A DNA stretch of 64,000 bases from Streptomyces venezuelae (lineage in GTDB: Bacteria > Actinomycetota > Actinomycetes > Streptomycetales > Streptomycetaceae). The notes below the pieces were generated by a model. It saw only the letters and a program-made list of their open reading frames with translations, did not search any database and was not told the origin of the DNA. Made by a program: the position numbers and the translations under genes. Below, piece by piece: positions 36,946-44,890 of this stretch; within the stretch, counting starts at the first letter, position 1; each line of letters begins with the position of its first letter. The DNA is taken from assembly GCF_008642335.1 (NCBI RefSeq), contig NZ_CP029191.1, positions 496,001 through 560,000 on the forward strand. The letters are read 5' to 3'.

Positions 36946-38242
36946 GGCCGAGCCTCATCGCTTTCGTCGAGGGCGGGAGGACCCGCCAGGTGTCGTAGAC
37001 CAGCGCCGGGTCCGCCATGCGTGCCACCAGGTCGGGGGCGTCGACGTCGCCGTAACGCACGTGGTCGTTGAGGAGGATCGCCGCGTGCGCTCCGGTGAAG
37101 CCCTCGGTCAGGTCGACGGGACGGACGCCGAGCGCCTCGATGCGGGCCGCGGGCACCACGAAGTCGTGGCCGACGATCTCCTTGACCCGCCCCTTCAGGA
37201 ACGGCAGCAGCCGTTCGTAGGGCGCTCCGCGCAGGTCGTCGGTCTCCGGGCGGCCCTTGTAGGCGAAGCCGGAGATCAGGATCCTGGCGTCGGCCGGGTC
37301 GACGCCCTGTTCCGACAGCGCGGCCAGGACGCGTTCGCCGACCCTGCGCGGCATGGACTCGTTGAGGGTGCGGGCGGCGGTGATCACCTGCGGGACGTGG
37401 TCGTACGCCGCGACGGAGTGCGCGAGCAGGTACGGGTCCTTGGTGAGGCAACTGCCGCCGACGAAGCCGGGCTTGTGCAGCTTGGGCCGCGGGTAGTCGA
37501 GGTTGGCGGAGTCGATGACCTCCCGCGCGTCCAGACCCAGCTTCTCGGTGATGAGGGCGACCTCGTTGCCGAAGCCGTAGATCAGGTCGGTGTGGCAGTT
37601 GCACACCAGCTTGACGAGTTCGGCGGCCTCCAGCGAGGAGACGGGCACGACCTGGTCGGAGAGCGTGCCGAAGAACTCGGCGGCCCGCTTGCCCGCGTCG
37701 TCGCTCAGGCCGCCGACGATCTGCGGCAGGGAGAGGAGCTCCGCCAGGGCCTGGCCCTGGATGGTGCGCTCGGGGCAGTACGCGATCAGCGGTTCGGGGA
37801 CCCGTTCGCTCAGGATGGGCAGCACCAGGCTCCGTGACGTGCCCACCGGCACCGTGCTGCGCACGATGACGAGGGTCGTCTCGTCGATGCCGTGCGCGAT
37901 CGCCTCGGTGGCGGCCCGCAGGTGGCTGAGGTCGGGGGTGGTGCCGCCGGTCTCGATGGGTGTGCCGACGCAGATGATGACGACGGGCGGCAGCTTCTGC
38001 CCGCGCACGTCGGTGGTGACTCCGAAGGCGCCGCTCGCGGCCGCGCCCCGGATCTCCTCCTCGACGCCGGGCTCGGCCAGTTCGAGTACGCCCCGGGCGA
38101 GTTCGGCCGCCACCTTGGGGTTGGTCTCGTAGCCGAGCACGCTTCTGCCGGTGGTCAGCAGTGCGGCGGTGAGGGTGACGCCGACATAGCCCTGCCCGAC
38201 GACGCACACGTCGTAGTCCTCGTACGGCCTGGTCGATGGCAT
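36938..38242 (-). CDS. UDP-glucose/GDP-mannose dehydrogenase family (NDP-hexosaminuronate forming)
   Basis: The 434-residue protein has the full three-part structure: an N-terminal Rossmann domain (VCVVGQGYVGVTLTAALL), a central helical domain with the catalytic Cys in GFVGGSCLTKD, and a C-terminal UDP-binding domain. It is closest by eye to the WecC-like group that oxidises UDP-ManNAc or UDP-GlcNAc C6 to the carboxylate using two NAD. This could create the carboxylate found in pyrrole-2-carboxylate. ATG 38242 was preferred to ATG 38248 because AGGGAG is then eight bases away. Confidence 0.87.
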   Translation of the reverse strand: MPSTRPYEDYDVCVVGQGYVGVTLTAALLTTGRSVLGYETNPKVAAELARGVLELAEPGVEEEIRGAAASGAFGVTTDVRGQKLPPVVIICVGTPIETGGTTPDLSHLRAATEAIAHGIDETTLVIVRSTVPVGTSRSLVLPILSERVPEPLIAYCPERTIQGQALAELLSLPQIVGGLSDDAGKRAAEFFGTLSDQVVPVSSLEAAELVKLVCNCHTDLIYGFGNEVALITEKLGLDAREVIDSANLDYPRPKLHKPGFVGGSCLTKDPYLLAHSVAAYDHVPQVITAARTLNESMPRRVGERVLAALSEQGVDPADARILISGFAYKGRPETDDLRGAPYERLLPFLKGRVKEIVGHDFVVPAARIEALGVRPVDLTEGFTGAHAAILLNDHVRYGDVDAPDLVARMADPALVYDTWRVLPPSTKAMRLGRA

Positions 38243-38286
38243 TGACATAGCTCCCTGGAGGTGGCGTGGGACGGTGGAGTCGGTGC

Positions 38287-39072
38287 TCAGGTGCTCATGG
38301 GGAGGGCGTCCCGGGGCGGCTTGCCGAGCAGGTCCACGACACCGTCGACCAGGTGCCGGAACAGGCGCTCCCCCAGCTCCGCGGAGGCGCCGACGGCGGA
38401 CGACAGCACTCCTCGGTCGGAGATCTCGTCCACGTCGACGGGGTGCCGGTAGACCCCCGCGGGCGGCGGCGCGTCGTGGCTGGGGCGTTCGGCGCGGACG
38501 GTGTCGGGGCGGAGGTACATCATCAGGCTCGTCTCGGTGAGGCCCGCGTGCTCCGCGTGCCAGCCCGGGAAGTGCGGTACGTGCTCGTGGAGCCACTCCT
38601 CGGCGACCAGGCTCCACCAGCTGAAGGCGAGCACCTCGGTCTCCGGGAAGAGGGTGGCCTGGGCGCACTCGTCGATCGCCTCGAAGAGCAGGCCCTCGTT
38701 CTCGTAGTGTCCGTTGACGACGACGAGGCGGGCGGGCCCGAGGCGGGCGAGTGAGGTGAGGCAGTCCGTGAGGTAGTCGATGAACGTGCTGCCGCCGATG
38801 TGCACGGTGCCCGGGAAGTGCAGTCCGCCGCCGCTCTGCGGCAGCGACCTCGCCGAGAAGGGCTGGCCGGGCAGCAGCAGACCGCCGGCCTCCGCGACCA
38901 CCTGCCGGGCAAGGGCGTCCGGGATGTCCATGTCGACGGAGAGCGGGAGGTGAGGGCCGTGCTGTTCGAGGCCGCCCACCGGCCACACGAGCGTGGCGCC
39001 GTCCATGGCCTGCCGGACCTGCGCGCTGGTCAAGTCGCCGTAGCGCGGTACGTTCGTGGCGCGTTGCCGCAT
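38287..39072 (-). CDS. creatininase-family metal amidohydrolase
   Basis: The product (about 261 residues) shows the creatininase metal and active-site pattern: VGGLEQHGPHLPLSVD (about 33-48), VVNGHYENEG (about 117-126) and WHAEHAGLTETS (about 172-183). The family opens cyclic amides or deformylates, as in creatininase and archaeal FAPy deformylase. Located after a dihydropyrimidine-dehydrogenase-like gene, it could open the ring or cleave the open form of dihydrocytosine on the way to 3-aminopropionamidine. I prefer ATG 39072 with AGGTGA upstream; GTG 39081 is possible. A mycofactocin MftE role is unlikely because no other mft genes are present. Confidence 0.82.
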   Translation of the reverse strand: MRQRATNVPRYGDLTSAQVRQAMDGATLVWPVGGLEQHGPHLPLSVDMDIPDALARQVVAEAGGLLLPGQPFSARSLPQSGGGLHFPGTVHIGGSTFIDYLTDCLTSLARLGPARLVVVNGHYENEGLLFEAIDECAQATLFPETEVLAFSWWSLVAEEWLHEHVPHFPGWHAEHAGLTETSLMMYLRPDTVRAERPSHDAPPPAGVYRHPVDVDEISDRGVLSSAVGASAELGERLFRHLVDGVVDLLGKPPRDALPMST

Positions 39073-39082
39073 CGCGTTCACC

Positions 39083-40033
39083 TCATGCCCCCTTGATGCT
39101 CCGTCCCACCAGGTCCGCGACCGTGCCTCCGTGCGCGGCCAGCCAGTCGTCGAAGCCCTGGCGGATGGCGCGGAGCGTGGCGTGCATGTTCTTGTGCAGC
39201 ACGGTGTAGACCTGCACGGCGTCGGCGCCGACGCTCAGGTACTCCGCCACGTCCACGGCGTCGTTGACGCCGCCGCTCGCCATGACGGGCACGGTCAGGC
39301 CGTCGCGGCGCAGGCCGTAGATCTCGGCGAGCACGAGCGGTTTGATGCCGGGCCCGGAGTAGCCGAACGCGCCGCCCAGGCGCACCTCCCCGGTGTCGGC
39401 GTCGACGGCGAGGCCGGAGATGGTGTCGCTCAGGGTGAGGGCGTCCGCGCCGGATGCCGTGGCGGCGTCGACGCGCTCGCGCACCCGCTCCCCGATCGCC
39501 AGCTTGACGCTGATCGGCACCGGGGTGCGGCGGCGCACCGCCTCGGTGTACGCGGCGACGCGCTCCGGAGTGTCCTCCAGGCCGCCGTCCTCCTCGTTCA
39601 GGCACGAGATGCCGAGTTCGAGTGCGGTGCTGCCCGCCTCGGTCACGCGCTCGGCCAGGTCGGCGAGTTCCGCCGGCGAGTCCGCGTGCACGGACGTGAT
39701 CACCGGCAGGCCGTCGTCGGCGAAGCGGCGCAGCATCGCGCACCAGTCGTCCACCGAACGGCGGGAGTACGTGGTGCTGTTGAGCATGCCGGTGGGCAGG
39801 CGCAGCAGGCGTTCGTTGCCCGGCGGTCCCGGCCTCGGGTGGATGGTCTTGGTGACCACGGCTCCGGCGCCGCCCGCGAGGAGCCGCCGGATGTTGCGTT
39901 CCTGGTCGGTGAGCAGCCCGGAGCCCACGACGACGGGGGACTTCAGGCGCAGGCCGAGGACCTCCACCGGGGCCGCGGTGGCGGCGGTTCCGGGTGCCTC
40001 CGGCCGGTTCGCTCCGCCCTCGGCGGCCGTCAC
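39083..40033 (-). CDS. dihydroorotate/dihydropyrimidine dehydrogenase-like FMN protein
   Basis: The 316-residue protein has the class 1 DHODH / PreA beta-alpha barrel: LKSPVVVGSGLLTD at the start, LELGISCLN (in place of the usual N-x-SCPN), VPISVKLAIGE with the FMN Lys, and VMASGGVNDAVD for the phosphate site. The iron-sulfur tail of full dihydropyrimidine dehydrogenase is absent. In the congocidine scheme a dehydrogenase of this type is proposed to reduce cytosine to dihydrocytosine. Its gene overlaps the nucleotide-hydrolase-like gene upstream, which supports one pathway. Confidence 0.85.
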   Translation of the reverse strand: MTAAEGGANRPEAPGTAATAAPVEVLGLRLKSPVVVGSGLLTDQERNIRRLLAGGAGAVVTKTIHPRPGPPGNERLLRLPTGMLNSTTYSRRSVDDWCAMLRRFADDGLPVITSVHADSPAELADLAERVTEAGSTALELGISCLNEEDGGLEDTPERVAAYTEAVRRRTPVPISVKLAIGERVRERVDAATASGADALTLSDTISGLAVDADTGEVRLGGAFGYSGPGIKPLVLAEIYGLRRDGLTVPVMASGGVNDAVDVAEYLSVGADAVQVYTVLHKNMHATLRAIRQGFDDWLAAHGGTVADLVGRSIKGA

Positions 40034-40575
40034 GGTGCCATCACTGCTTTCTGGCCCAGCTTTTCGAGCAGGCGGAGCAGTTCGACGGGGTTGGCCTGCG
40101 CCTCCACCAGGTCGAGGACGGTGACGTCGGCGACGGAGGGCAGTCCGCGCAGCAGGTGGCTCGCGTTGGGCGCCAGCGGCATCGGGGTGACGACGACGAT
40201 GGGCTTGTCCAGGGCGGAGGCCCAGCCGAGTTCGACGTGGGTGCCGTCGGTGCGCATCAGTTCACCGGCGGCGTCCACGGGGAGCACCGGTACGAACACG
40301 TCGCAGCGCCGCATCCAGCCGATGTCGCGGACGCTGACCTGGTCCGGCGAGAACAGCGGGGTGTCGACGCCGAACTTCTCGGCCACGTGGGCGGAGAAGA
40401 CGGTGCCGTGTGCGGCGGTGACGGCTTCGATGATGTCGCCGATCGCGTGCCGCAGCGGCTGGTGGAAGCCGTCGTCACGGATCGCGTGCTGGATGGGCCC
40501 GCCGACGAAGACCTTGACTCCCGTCAGGTCGATGCCGTCCGTACCGTCGACGCGGACCACCGTGCTGTCACTCAT
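40030..40575 (-). CDS. nucleoside 2-deoxyribosyltransferase-like protein (possible CMP hydrolase)
   Basis: The 181-residue protein has the NDT/BlsM-type fold: KVFVGGPIQHAIRDDG near the start, then RRCDVFVPVLP and GTHVELGWASALDKPIVVV, which holds the catalytic Glu. BlsM and MilB, relatives in nucleoside-antibiotic pathways, split CMP or hydroxymethyl-CMP into base and ribose phosphate. Here such an enzyme would supply free cytosine for the amidine tail. Whether it uses CMP, dCMP or another nucleotide is not visible. It overlaps both neighbours by 4 bp. Confidence 0.82.
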   Translation of the reverse strand: MSDSTVVRVDGTDGIDLTGVKVFVGGPIQHAIRDDGFHQPLRHAIGDIIEAVTAAHGTVFSAHVAEKFGVDTPLFSPDQVSVRDIGWMRRCDVFVPVLPVDAAGELMRTDGTHVELGWASALDKPIVVVTPMPLAPNASHLLRGLPSVADVTVLDLVEAQANPVELLRLLEKLGQKAVMAP

Positions 40576-42038
40576 GACATCTCCCGATCTGCTTGGCGAA
40601 GGCGAAGGCGAAGCGCGCTGTGGTGCACCTTGAGCTGCGTGTACTCGTTCAGACCCCATGTGCCGTACTCGACGCCGATCCCGGAGTGCCGGTGGCCGCC
40701 GAACGGCACGTCGTGCCGCAGGGCGCCGTGGGTGTTGAGCCACACGGTTCCGCACCGGGGCCGCGCGGCCAGTTCCCGGGCCCGGTCCTCGTCGCCCCAC
40801 AGGGAGCAGCCGAGCCCGTACGTCGAGTCGTTGACGTGCGCGAAGACCTGTTCCACGTCGTCGTAGGGGATGACGGGGATCACCGGGCCGAACTGTTCCT
40901 CCTCTTCGAGGCGGCTGCCGGGCGGCAGGTCGGTGACGACGGTGGGGGGATAGAAGTGGCCCGGCCTGTCGAGGGGCGCGCCGCCGGCCAGGACGTCGGC
41001 TCCGGCCGCCACGGCGTCGTCCACCAGGTCCGCGACGCGCTGCAGTTGGGCGCGGCTGACGAGCGGGCCGTACTCGGTGGACGGATCGAGCCCGTCGCCC
41101 ACGACCGCCGTCCGCGCCTTCTCCGCCATGGCCTCGGCGAGCCGGCGGTACGTGGCACGGGGCGCGTAGACGCGTTTGACCGCGGCGCAGAACTGGCCGC
41201 TGTTGGTCATGGCCGCGGTGAACAAATCCGGTGCGACGGACAGGACGTCGGTGCCGGGCAGGACGACGGCCGGGTCGTTGCCGCCGAGTTCGAGGACGAC
41301 CCGTTTCAGGTCGGTCGCGGCCTGCCGGGCGATGGCGCGCCCCGCGGTGACCGATCCGGTGAAGGAGACGAGCCGGACCGCCGGGTGGACGGTCAGCCGG
41401 GCGCCGAGCTCGACGTCGCCGTCCACGACGGCGAAGGTCCCGGGTGGCAGGACCTCGCTGAGGATCCGGCCCATCATCAGGCTGGACAGCGGTGTGTCCG
41501 GGGACGGCTTGAGCACCACGGTGTTGCCGGCGAGGAGCGCGGGGGCGACCTTGCAGACGGCCAGCAGGACGGGGTAGTTCGACGGTGCGATCGCCGCGAC
41601 CACGCCGTACGGCACGCGCTCCAGGTCGACCCGGGCGTCGGACTCGTCGACGAGCCGCTCCGACGGGATCCCCAGCTCGGCGGTGCGGGCGAACCAGTCG
41701 GCCGCCAGGCGCACTTCGGCCCTGGCGTGCCGCAGCGGCTTGCCCTGTTCCCTGGTGAGCAGTTCGGCCATCGGCTCCACCGCTTCGAGCAGGGCGCGGT
41801 GGCACGAGTGGAGCCGCTCGCGGCGCTCCGCCAAGGGGGTGGCCGCCCAGCCGGGGAAGGCGCGGGCCGCGTCGTCCAGCACGTGGTCGAGCCGTTCGGG
41901 CGTACATCCCGGGGCTTCGGCGAACACCTTGCCGAGTGCCGGGTTCTCGACCGGGGTCGGGCCGTATCGCACGGACCCGGGGGCGCCCGGGGGGAACTCG
42001 GCAGGGGGGAGAGCGAGTTGATCAACAGATGAGGACAT
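40572..42038 (-). CDS. aldehyde dehydrogenase, first gene of the 15-gene pyrrolamide operon
   Basis: The 488-residue protein has the standard ALDH motifs: APSNYPVLLAVCKVAPALLAGN, the base Glu in LELGGNDPAVV and the catalytic Cys in NSGQFCAAVKR. It oxidises an aldehyde to an acid with NAD(P). Its exact step is unclear. It could act in the sugar-to-pyrrole branch or on a fragment released in the amidine branch. It is not closely similar to the ExaC-like enzyme at 3418. The promoter of the whole operon must lie upstream of 42,038. Confidence 0.87.
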   Translation of the reverse strand: MSSSVDQLALPPAEFPPGAPGSVRYGPTPVENPALGKVFAEAPGCTPERLDHVLDDAARAFPGWAATPLAERRERLHSCHRALLEAVEPMAELLTREQGKPLRHARAEVRLAADWFARTAELGIPSERLVDESDARVDLERVPYGVVAAIAPSNYPVLLAVCKVAPALLAGNTVVLKPSPDTPLSSLMMGRILSEVLPPGTFAVVDGDVELGARLTVHPAVRLVSFTGSVTAGRAIARQAATDLKRVVLELGGNDPAVVLPGTDVLSVAPDLFTAAMTNSGQFCAAVKRVYAPRATYRRLAEAMAEKARTAVVGDGLDPSTEYGPLVSRAQLQRVADLVDDAVAAGADVLAGGAPLDRPGHFYPPTVVTDLPPGSRLEEEEQFGPVIPVIPYDDVEQVFAHVNDSTYGLGCSLWGDEDRARELAARPRCGTVWLNTHGALRHDVPFGGHRHSGIGVEYGTWGLNEYTQLKVHHSALRLRLRQADREMS

Positions 42039-42396
42039 GTGTTCCCGTCACGAGGGGGTCGCGGAGGGGCGGTTGTCGACTGTCGACTCCTGAAGGGGGG
42101 CGCGGGGCCGCGGGAGGGAGGAAGGGGGGTGCGGTGCTGCGGTGAGAGCGGTGGGAGGGGGGTGTGTCCCGCAGGTGTCCCGCTGGCGGAACTCCGCGTC
42201 TTCCGTGGCCTGCCGTGATCGAACCGGGCGGCCCGTGGAACAGTCTTGCCGGGTCCCCGGTGATCGGACACCCCCACTTTGGGCTAGGGTCATCCGGCTA
42301 CTCCGAAAGCCCGGTCCGATGCGCATGGCCGCCGTGCTGACCTGCCGGGATCATCCCGCGCACGGGGGTCGCCGACCGCCGTCCGGGCATGCCGCG
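42039..42396. promoter_or_regulatory. upstream region of the main pyrrolamide operon
   Basis: No credible gene lies here. Two adjacent copies of tgtcgac (42074-42080 and 42081-42087) sit 36-49 bp upstream of the aldehyde dehydrogenase start. A purine-rich tract (42108-42130) and an AT-richer spot near 42280-42295 are the only other features. The promoter of the 15-gene operon is expected here. Confidence 0.5.
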
Positions 42397-42435
42397 GCGC
42401 CGGCCGTCGACGGAGGGAAGCCGGACGGCCGGCGC
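42397..42435. terminator. hairpin downstream of the second condensation gene
   Basis: Arms 42397-42408 and 42424-42435 are perfectly complementary over 12 bases with a 15-base loop. On the minus strand it begins 14 bp after the condensation gene's stop and would separate that transcript from the long operon. Confidence 0.75.
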
Positions 42436-42448
42436 GAGCCCTTGACTC

Positions 42449-43873
42449 TTACGACTCGGCGGCCGAGAACCTCCCCGTGCCGCCGCCCACCGCGGCGGCA
42501 GGACCGTGGTCTCCCCCGGTGTTCTCGACGTACTCGACGAGCAGGCGCTCGATGTCGCGGAGGAACGCGTGGACCTCGGAGGGGGTGAGCGCCCGGTGGT
42601 CGGCGTTGAGCACGACGCGGAGCCAGCCGGGGATCTCGTCGTCGATGACGATGAAGAAGGTCTCGCCCTCCTCGAACTCGTCGGGGGCGACGACGGTGTC
42701 GGCCATGGCGGCCCGCAGGCTCTCGCCGGACACCGCCTCGTCGTCCTCGGCCGCGTCGGGCAGGGCCTGTTCCTCCCGGATGTCGTTGAAGCAGTACGAG
42801 AGGTCCACGGGTACGCCGGGTCCGCGGGCGGAGGCGATCAGACGCGCGACGTCGTCGGGGTCGTACAGGCCGTTCGCGTAGGCGGCGGTGCACGCGGCGA
42901 GAGCGCGGCGCGCGATGTCCTCGGCGCGGTCGCCGTCCAGGGCGATCGTCACCGGCACCTCCGTGTGCAGGTTGGCGACGGTGCCGCGCACGTCCGGGTC
43001 CGACCGGTTGGCGGTGAGCAGGCGCAGGGTGCACGACGGCTGACCGGCCCGTCGTCCGAGGAGCCGGGCGACGACGGTCAGGAGAACGACCGACGTGCTC
43101 ACCCGCCAGCGCCGGGCCAGGACCGGCACCGCGAGGGCCGCGGCACGGGAGCTCATGCCGGCGCTGTAACGGACCGGGCCCGCGGGCCCGCCCCGGTCCG
43201 GGAACAGGGTCGTGGGCGCGGCGTCGAGCTGGCGGCACCAGTAGGCGCGCGCCCGAGCCTGCAGGGCCCGGCCGCGCGGGGACTGCTCCAGCTGGGCCTG
43301 CTCGACGGGCTGGCGTGCCGGTACGGCGGGCGGCAGGGGCCGGTCGGCCGCACGCGCGTCGAACAGCCGCGTCATCTCGTCGGCGAGGAGTCGCACCGAT
43401 GTCAGGTCCACCGCGAGGTGGGACACACAGAACGCGGCGAGCACGCAAGCACCGTCGACGACGGTCACCATGAACCGGATGAGCGGGGCACGCGCCGGGT
43501 CGAAGGGGGTGTGCCGCATACGGCGCTCCCAGGCCTCACGCACGGCGTCCGGGTCGTCGTGCGGTCCGAGCGTCCACACCTCCGCCTCGAACTCGGCCGC
43601 GTCCACGACCTGTTGGACGAGCGTGCCGTCCGCGTCCCGGTGGAAGCCGGTGTGCAGCGATTCGTGGCGTGCGACCAGTTCGGCGCAGACGTCGAGCAGG
43701 TCCTGTGCGGTGCCGCGGCCGGGCAGGGCCACCCAGTAGCACACGTCGTAGAAGGCGGCGTCGGGCAGCTGCTCCTGCATCAGGTTCCAGATGTGCCGCT
43801 GGGCACAGGTGGCCGGCGCGGTGACCGACCGTCGTCCAGCGAAGGGGATGCGGTGCCGGACGAATGCGGCCAC
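42449..43873 (-). CDS. second free-standing condensation-domain protein with an altered active-site motif
   Basis: The 474-residue product is a C-domain superfamily protein: TCAQRHIWNLMQEQLPDAAFYDV at the start matches C1, and RHESLHTGF matches C2. The catalytic motif reads CVSHLAVDL, so the first His of HHxxxD is Ser141 while His142 and Asp146 remain. The second His is the essential one in most C domains, so activity is still possible. The acidic C-terminal part (PDAAEDDEA) is unusual. It probably performs one of the amide bond steps of pyrrolamide assembly. GTG 43873 was chosen with GGAAAGGA upstream. Confidence 0.8.
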   Translation of the reverse strand: MAAFVRHRIPFAGRRSVTAPATCAQRHIWNLMQEQLPDAAFYDVCYWVALPGRGTAQDLLDVCAELVARHESLHTGFHRDADGTLVQQVVDAAEFEAEVWTLGPHDDPDAVREAWERRMRHTPFDPARAPLIRFMVTVVDGACVLAAFCVSHLAVDLTSVRLLADEMTRLFDARAADRPLPPAVPARQPVEQAQLEQSPRGRALQARARAYWCRQLDAAPTTLFPDRGGPAGPVRYSAGMSSRAAALAVPVLARRWRVSTSVVLLTVVARLLGRRAGQPSCTLRLLTANRSDPDVRGTVANLHTEVPVTIALDGDRAEDIARRALAACTAAYANGLYDPDDVARLIASARGPGVPVDLSYCFNDIREEQALPDAAEDDEAVSGESLRAAMADTVVAPDEFEEGETFFIVIDDEIPGWLRVVLNADHRALTPSEVHAFLRDIERLLVEYVENTGGDHGPAAAVGGGTGRFSAAES

Positions 43874-44070
43874 GGCTCGGTCCTTTCCGGCACGGTGAGG
43901 TGAGTGGGGACGCGCCGATTCACGGTAACTCCGGCTTCGCGTGGGCGGCACCCGCGCTTTCGGGTCTGACCGTTCGGTCACCGTCGACCCGCTCGGGCTG
44001 CCCGATACGGCACGCCGAACGGGCGCCCGGTGGGGGCTTCCCACATCATTCGGGCACCGCGAGTATCGGG

Positions 44071-44143
44071 GGCATGCGAGTTAACCGACGCGTCGCGCCG
44101 CACGGCATGCGGATTTCCGGATATTCGTAAAGACCGGCATGCG
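44071..44143. promoter_or_regulatory. three GGCATGCG boxes at 32-33-bp spacing
   Basis: ggcatgcg occurs at 44071-44078, 44104-44111 and 44136-44143, about three helical turns apart. Each contains the palindrome gcatgc. They lie in the 339-bp gap (43,874-44,212) between the regulator gene's 3' end and the second condensation gene, 200-270 bp upstream of the latter. The second box is part of the 12-mer shared with the leader at 24814. No gene is seen in this gap. Confidence 0.45.
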
Positions 44144-44170
44144 CGACGTAGGGACTTACGAAAAGAAGCG

Positions 44171-44200
44171 TCCCTGTCCGCCCCGTGGGACGGACAGGGA
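44171..44200. terminator. perfect 10-bp stem hairpin after the regulator gene
   Basis: tccctgtccg at 44171-44180 and cggacaggga at 44191-44200 pair exactly with a 10-base loop, 13 bp downstream of the regulator stop on the minus strand. Confidence 0.8.
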
Positions 44201-44212
44201 GTTGATGGGCCG

Positions 44213-44890
44213 TCAGGTGATGAGCCCGTTCTGTATGGCGGTGACCACCGCGGCCGTGCGATTGGGCGCACCGAGCTTGAGGAGCAGACTGGCGACGATG
44301 CGTTTGACGCCGTGGCTCGAGATGCCGAGGCGCCGGGCTATCTGTTTGTTGCTCAGCCCTTCGGCGAGCAACGGCAGCACTTCGTTCTCACGGCCGGTGA
44401 GGTTGCCGATGCGCCGCCTGCGCTGCTGTTCCGGCTCCCGGACGCGCCGCAGAAGCGCCCGGGTCACCGACGTGGGCATCGGCACCTCGCCGGCCACGGT
44501 CCCCTGGAGGGCGTCCTCGACGGCGGTGGCGGTCAACTCGTTCTCGACCAGGAATCCATCGGGTACCGAGGGACCCGCGAGTATTTCTTCGGGAACTTCG
44601 GTGGTGGTGAGCAGAAGGAGAACCTTCGGACGGTGCCTTCGGGCGTCCACGAGCACGCCTCGATCGGGGCTGTAGTCCTTCTCGTGCAGGAACAGCACGT
44701 CGACTTGGTTGTTGCGTAAGGTTTCCTCCACCTCGCCCCAGTCGCCGCAGTGTCTGACGTCCCTGACCAGGGGCGCCGTCGACAGCGCGGCCCGCAGCCC
44801 GAGCTGCAGGAATCCGTTGCGCACGAGAGTGGTCACCACGAGCTGCTCTCCTGCGAACGGGGGGTGGCACAGCGCCTGACTCACTCGCAT
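44213..44890 (-). CDS. atypical LuxR-type response regulator, likely cluster activator
   Basis: The 225-residue protein has a degenerate receiver (about 15-130) and a C-terminal LuxR/NarL helix-turn-helix (NLTGRENEVLPLLAEGLSNKQIARRLGISSHGVKRIV, about 163-199). At the usual phosphorylation site, after VDVLFL, the residue is His69 instead of Asp, so normal phosphorylation is unlikely. No kinase gene is adjacent. Leu58 is encoded by TTA (44717-44719), so translation needs the bldA tRNA. The congocidine cluster is activated by an atypical orphan response regulator (Cgc1), which makes this gene the prime pathway activator. The start is the codon at 44890. Confidence 0.85.
   Translation of the reverse strand: MRVSQALCHPPFAGEQLVVTTLVRNGFLQLGLRAALSTAPLVRDVRHCGDWGEVEETLRNNQVDVLFLHEKDYSPDRGVLVDARRHRPKVLLLLTTTEVPEEILAGPSVPDGFLVENELTATAVEDALQGTVAGEVPMPTSVTRALLRRVREPEQQRRRRIGNLTGRENEVLPLLAEGLSNKQIARRLGISSHGVKRIVASLLLKLGAPNRTAAVVTAIQNGLIT

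Noticed and set aside
38246..38248. ATG at 38248 as the start of the NDP-sugar dehydrogenase
   Set aside because: It would be only two bases from AGGGAG. The in-frame ATG at 38242 has normal spacing.
38287..39072. Mycofactocin gene mftE
   Set aside because: Creatininase family fits, but no mftA/B/C/D/F genes are present and the neighbours belong to pyrimidine and sugar metabolism.
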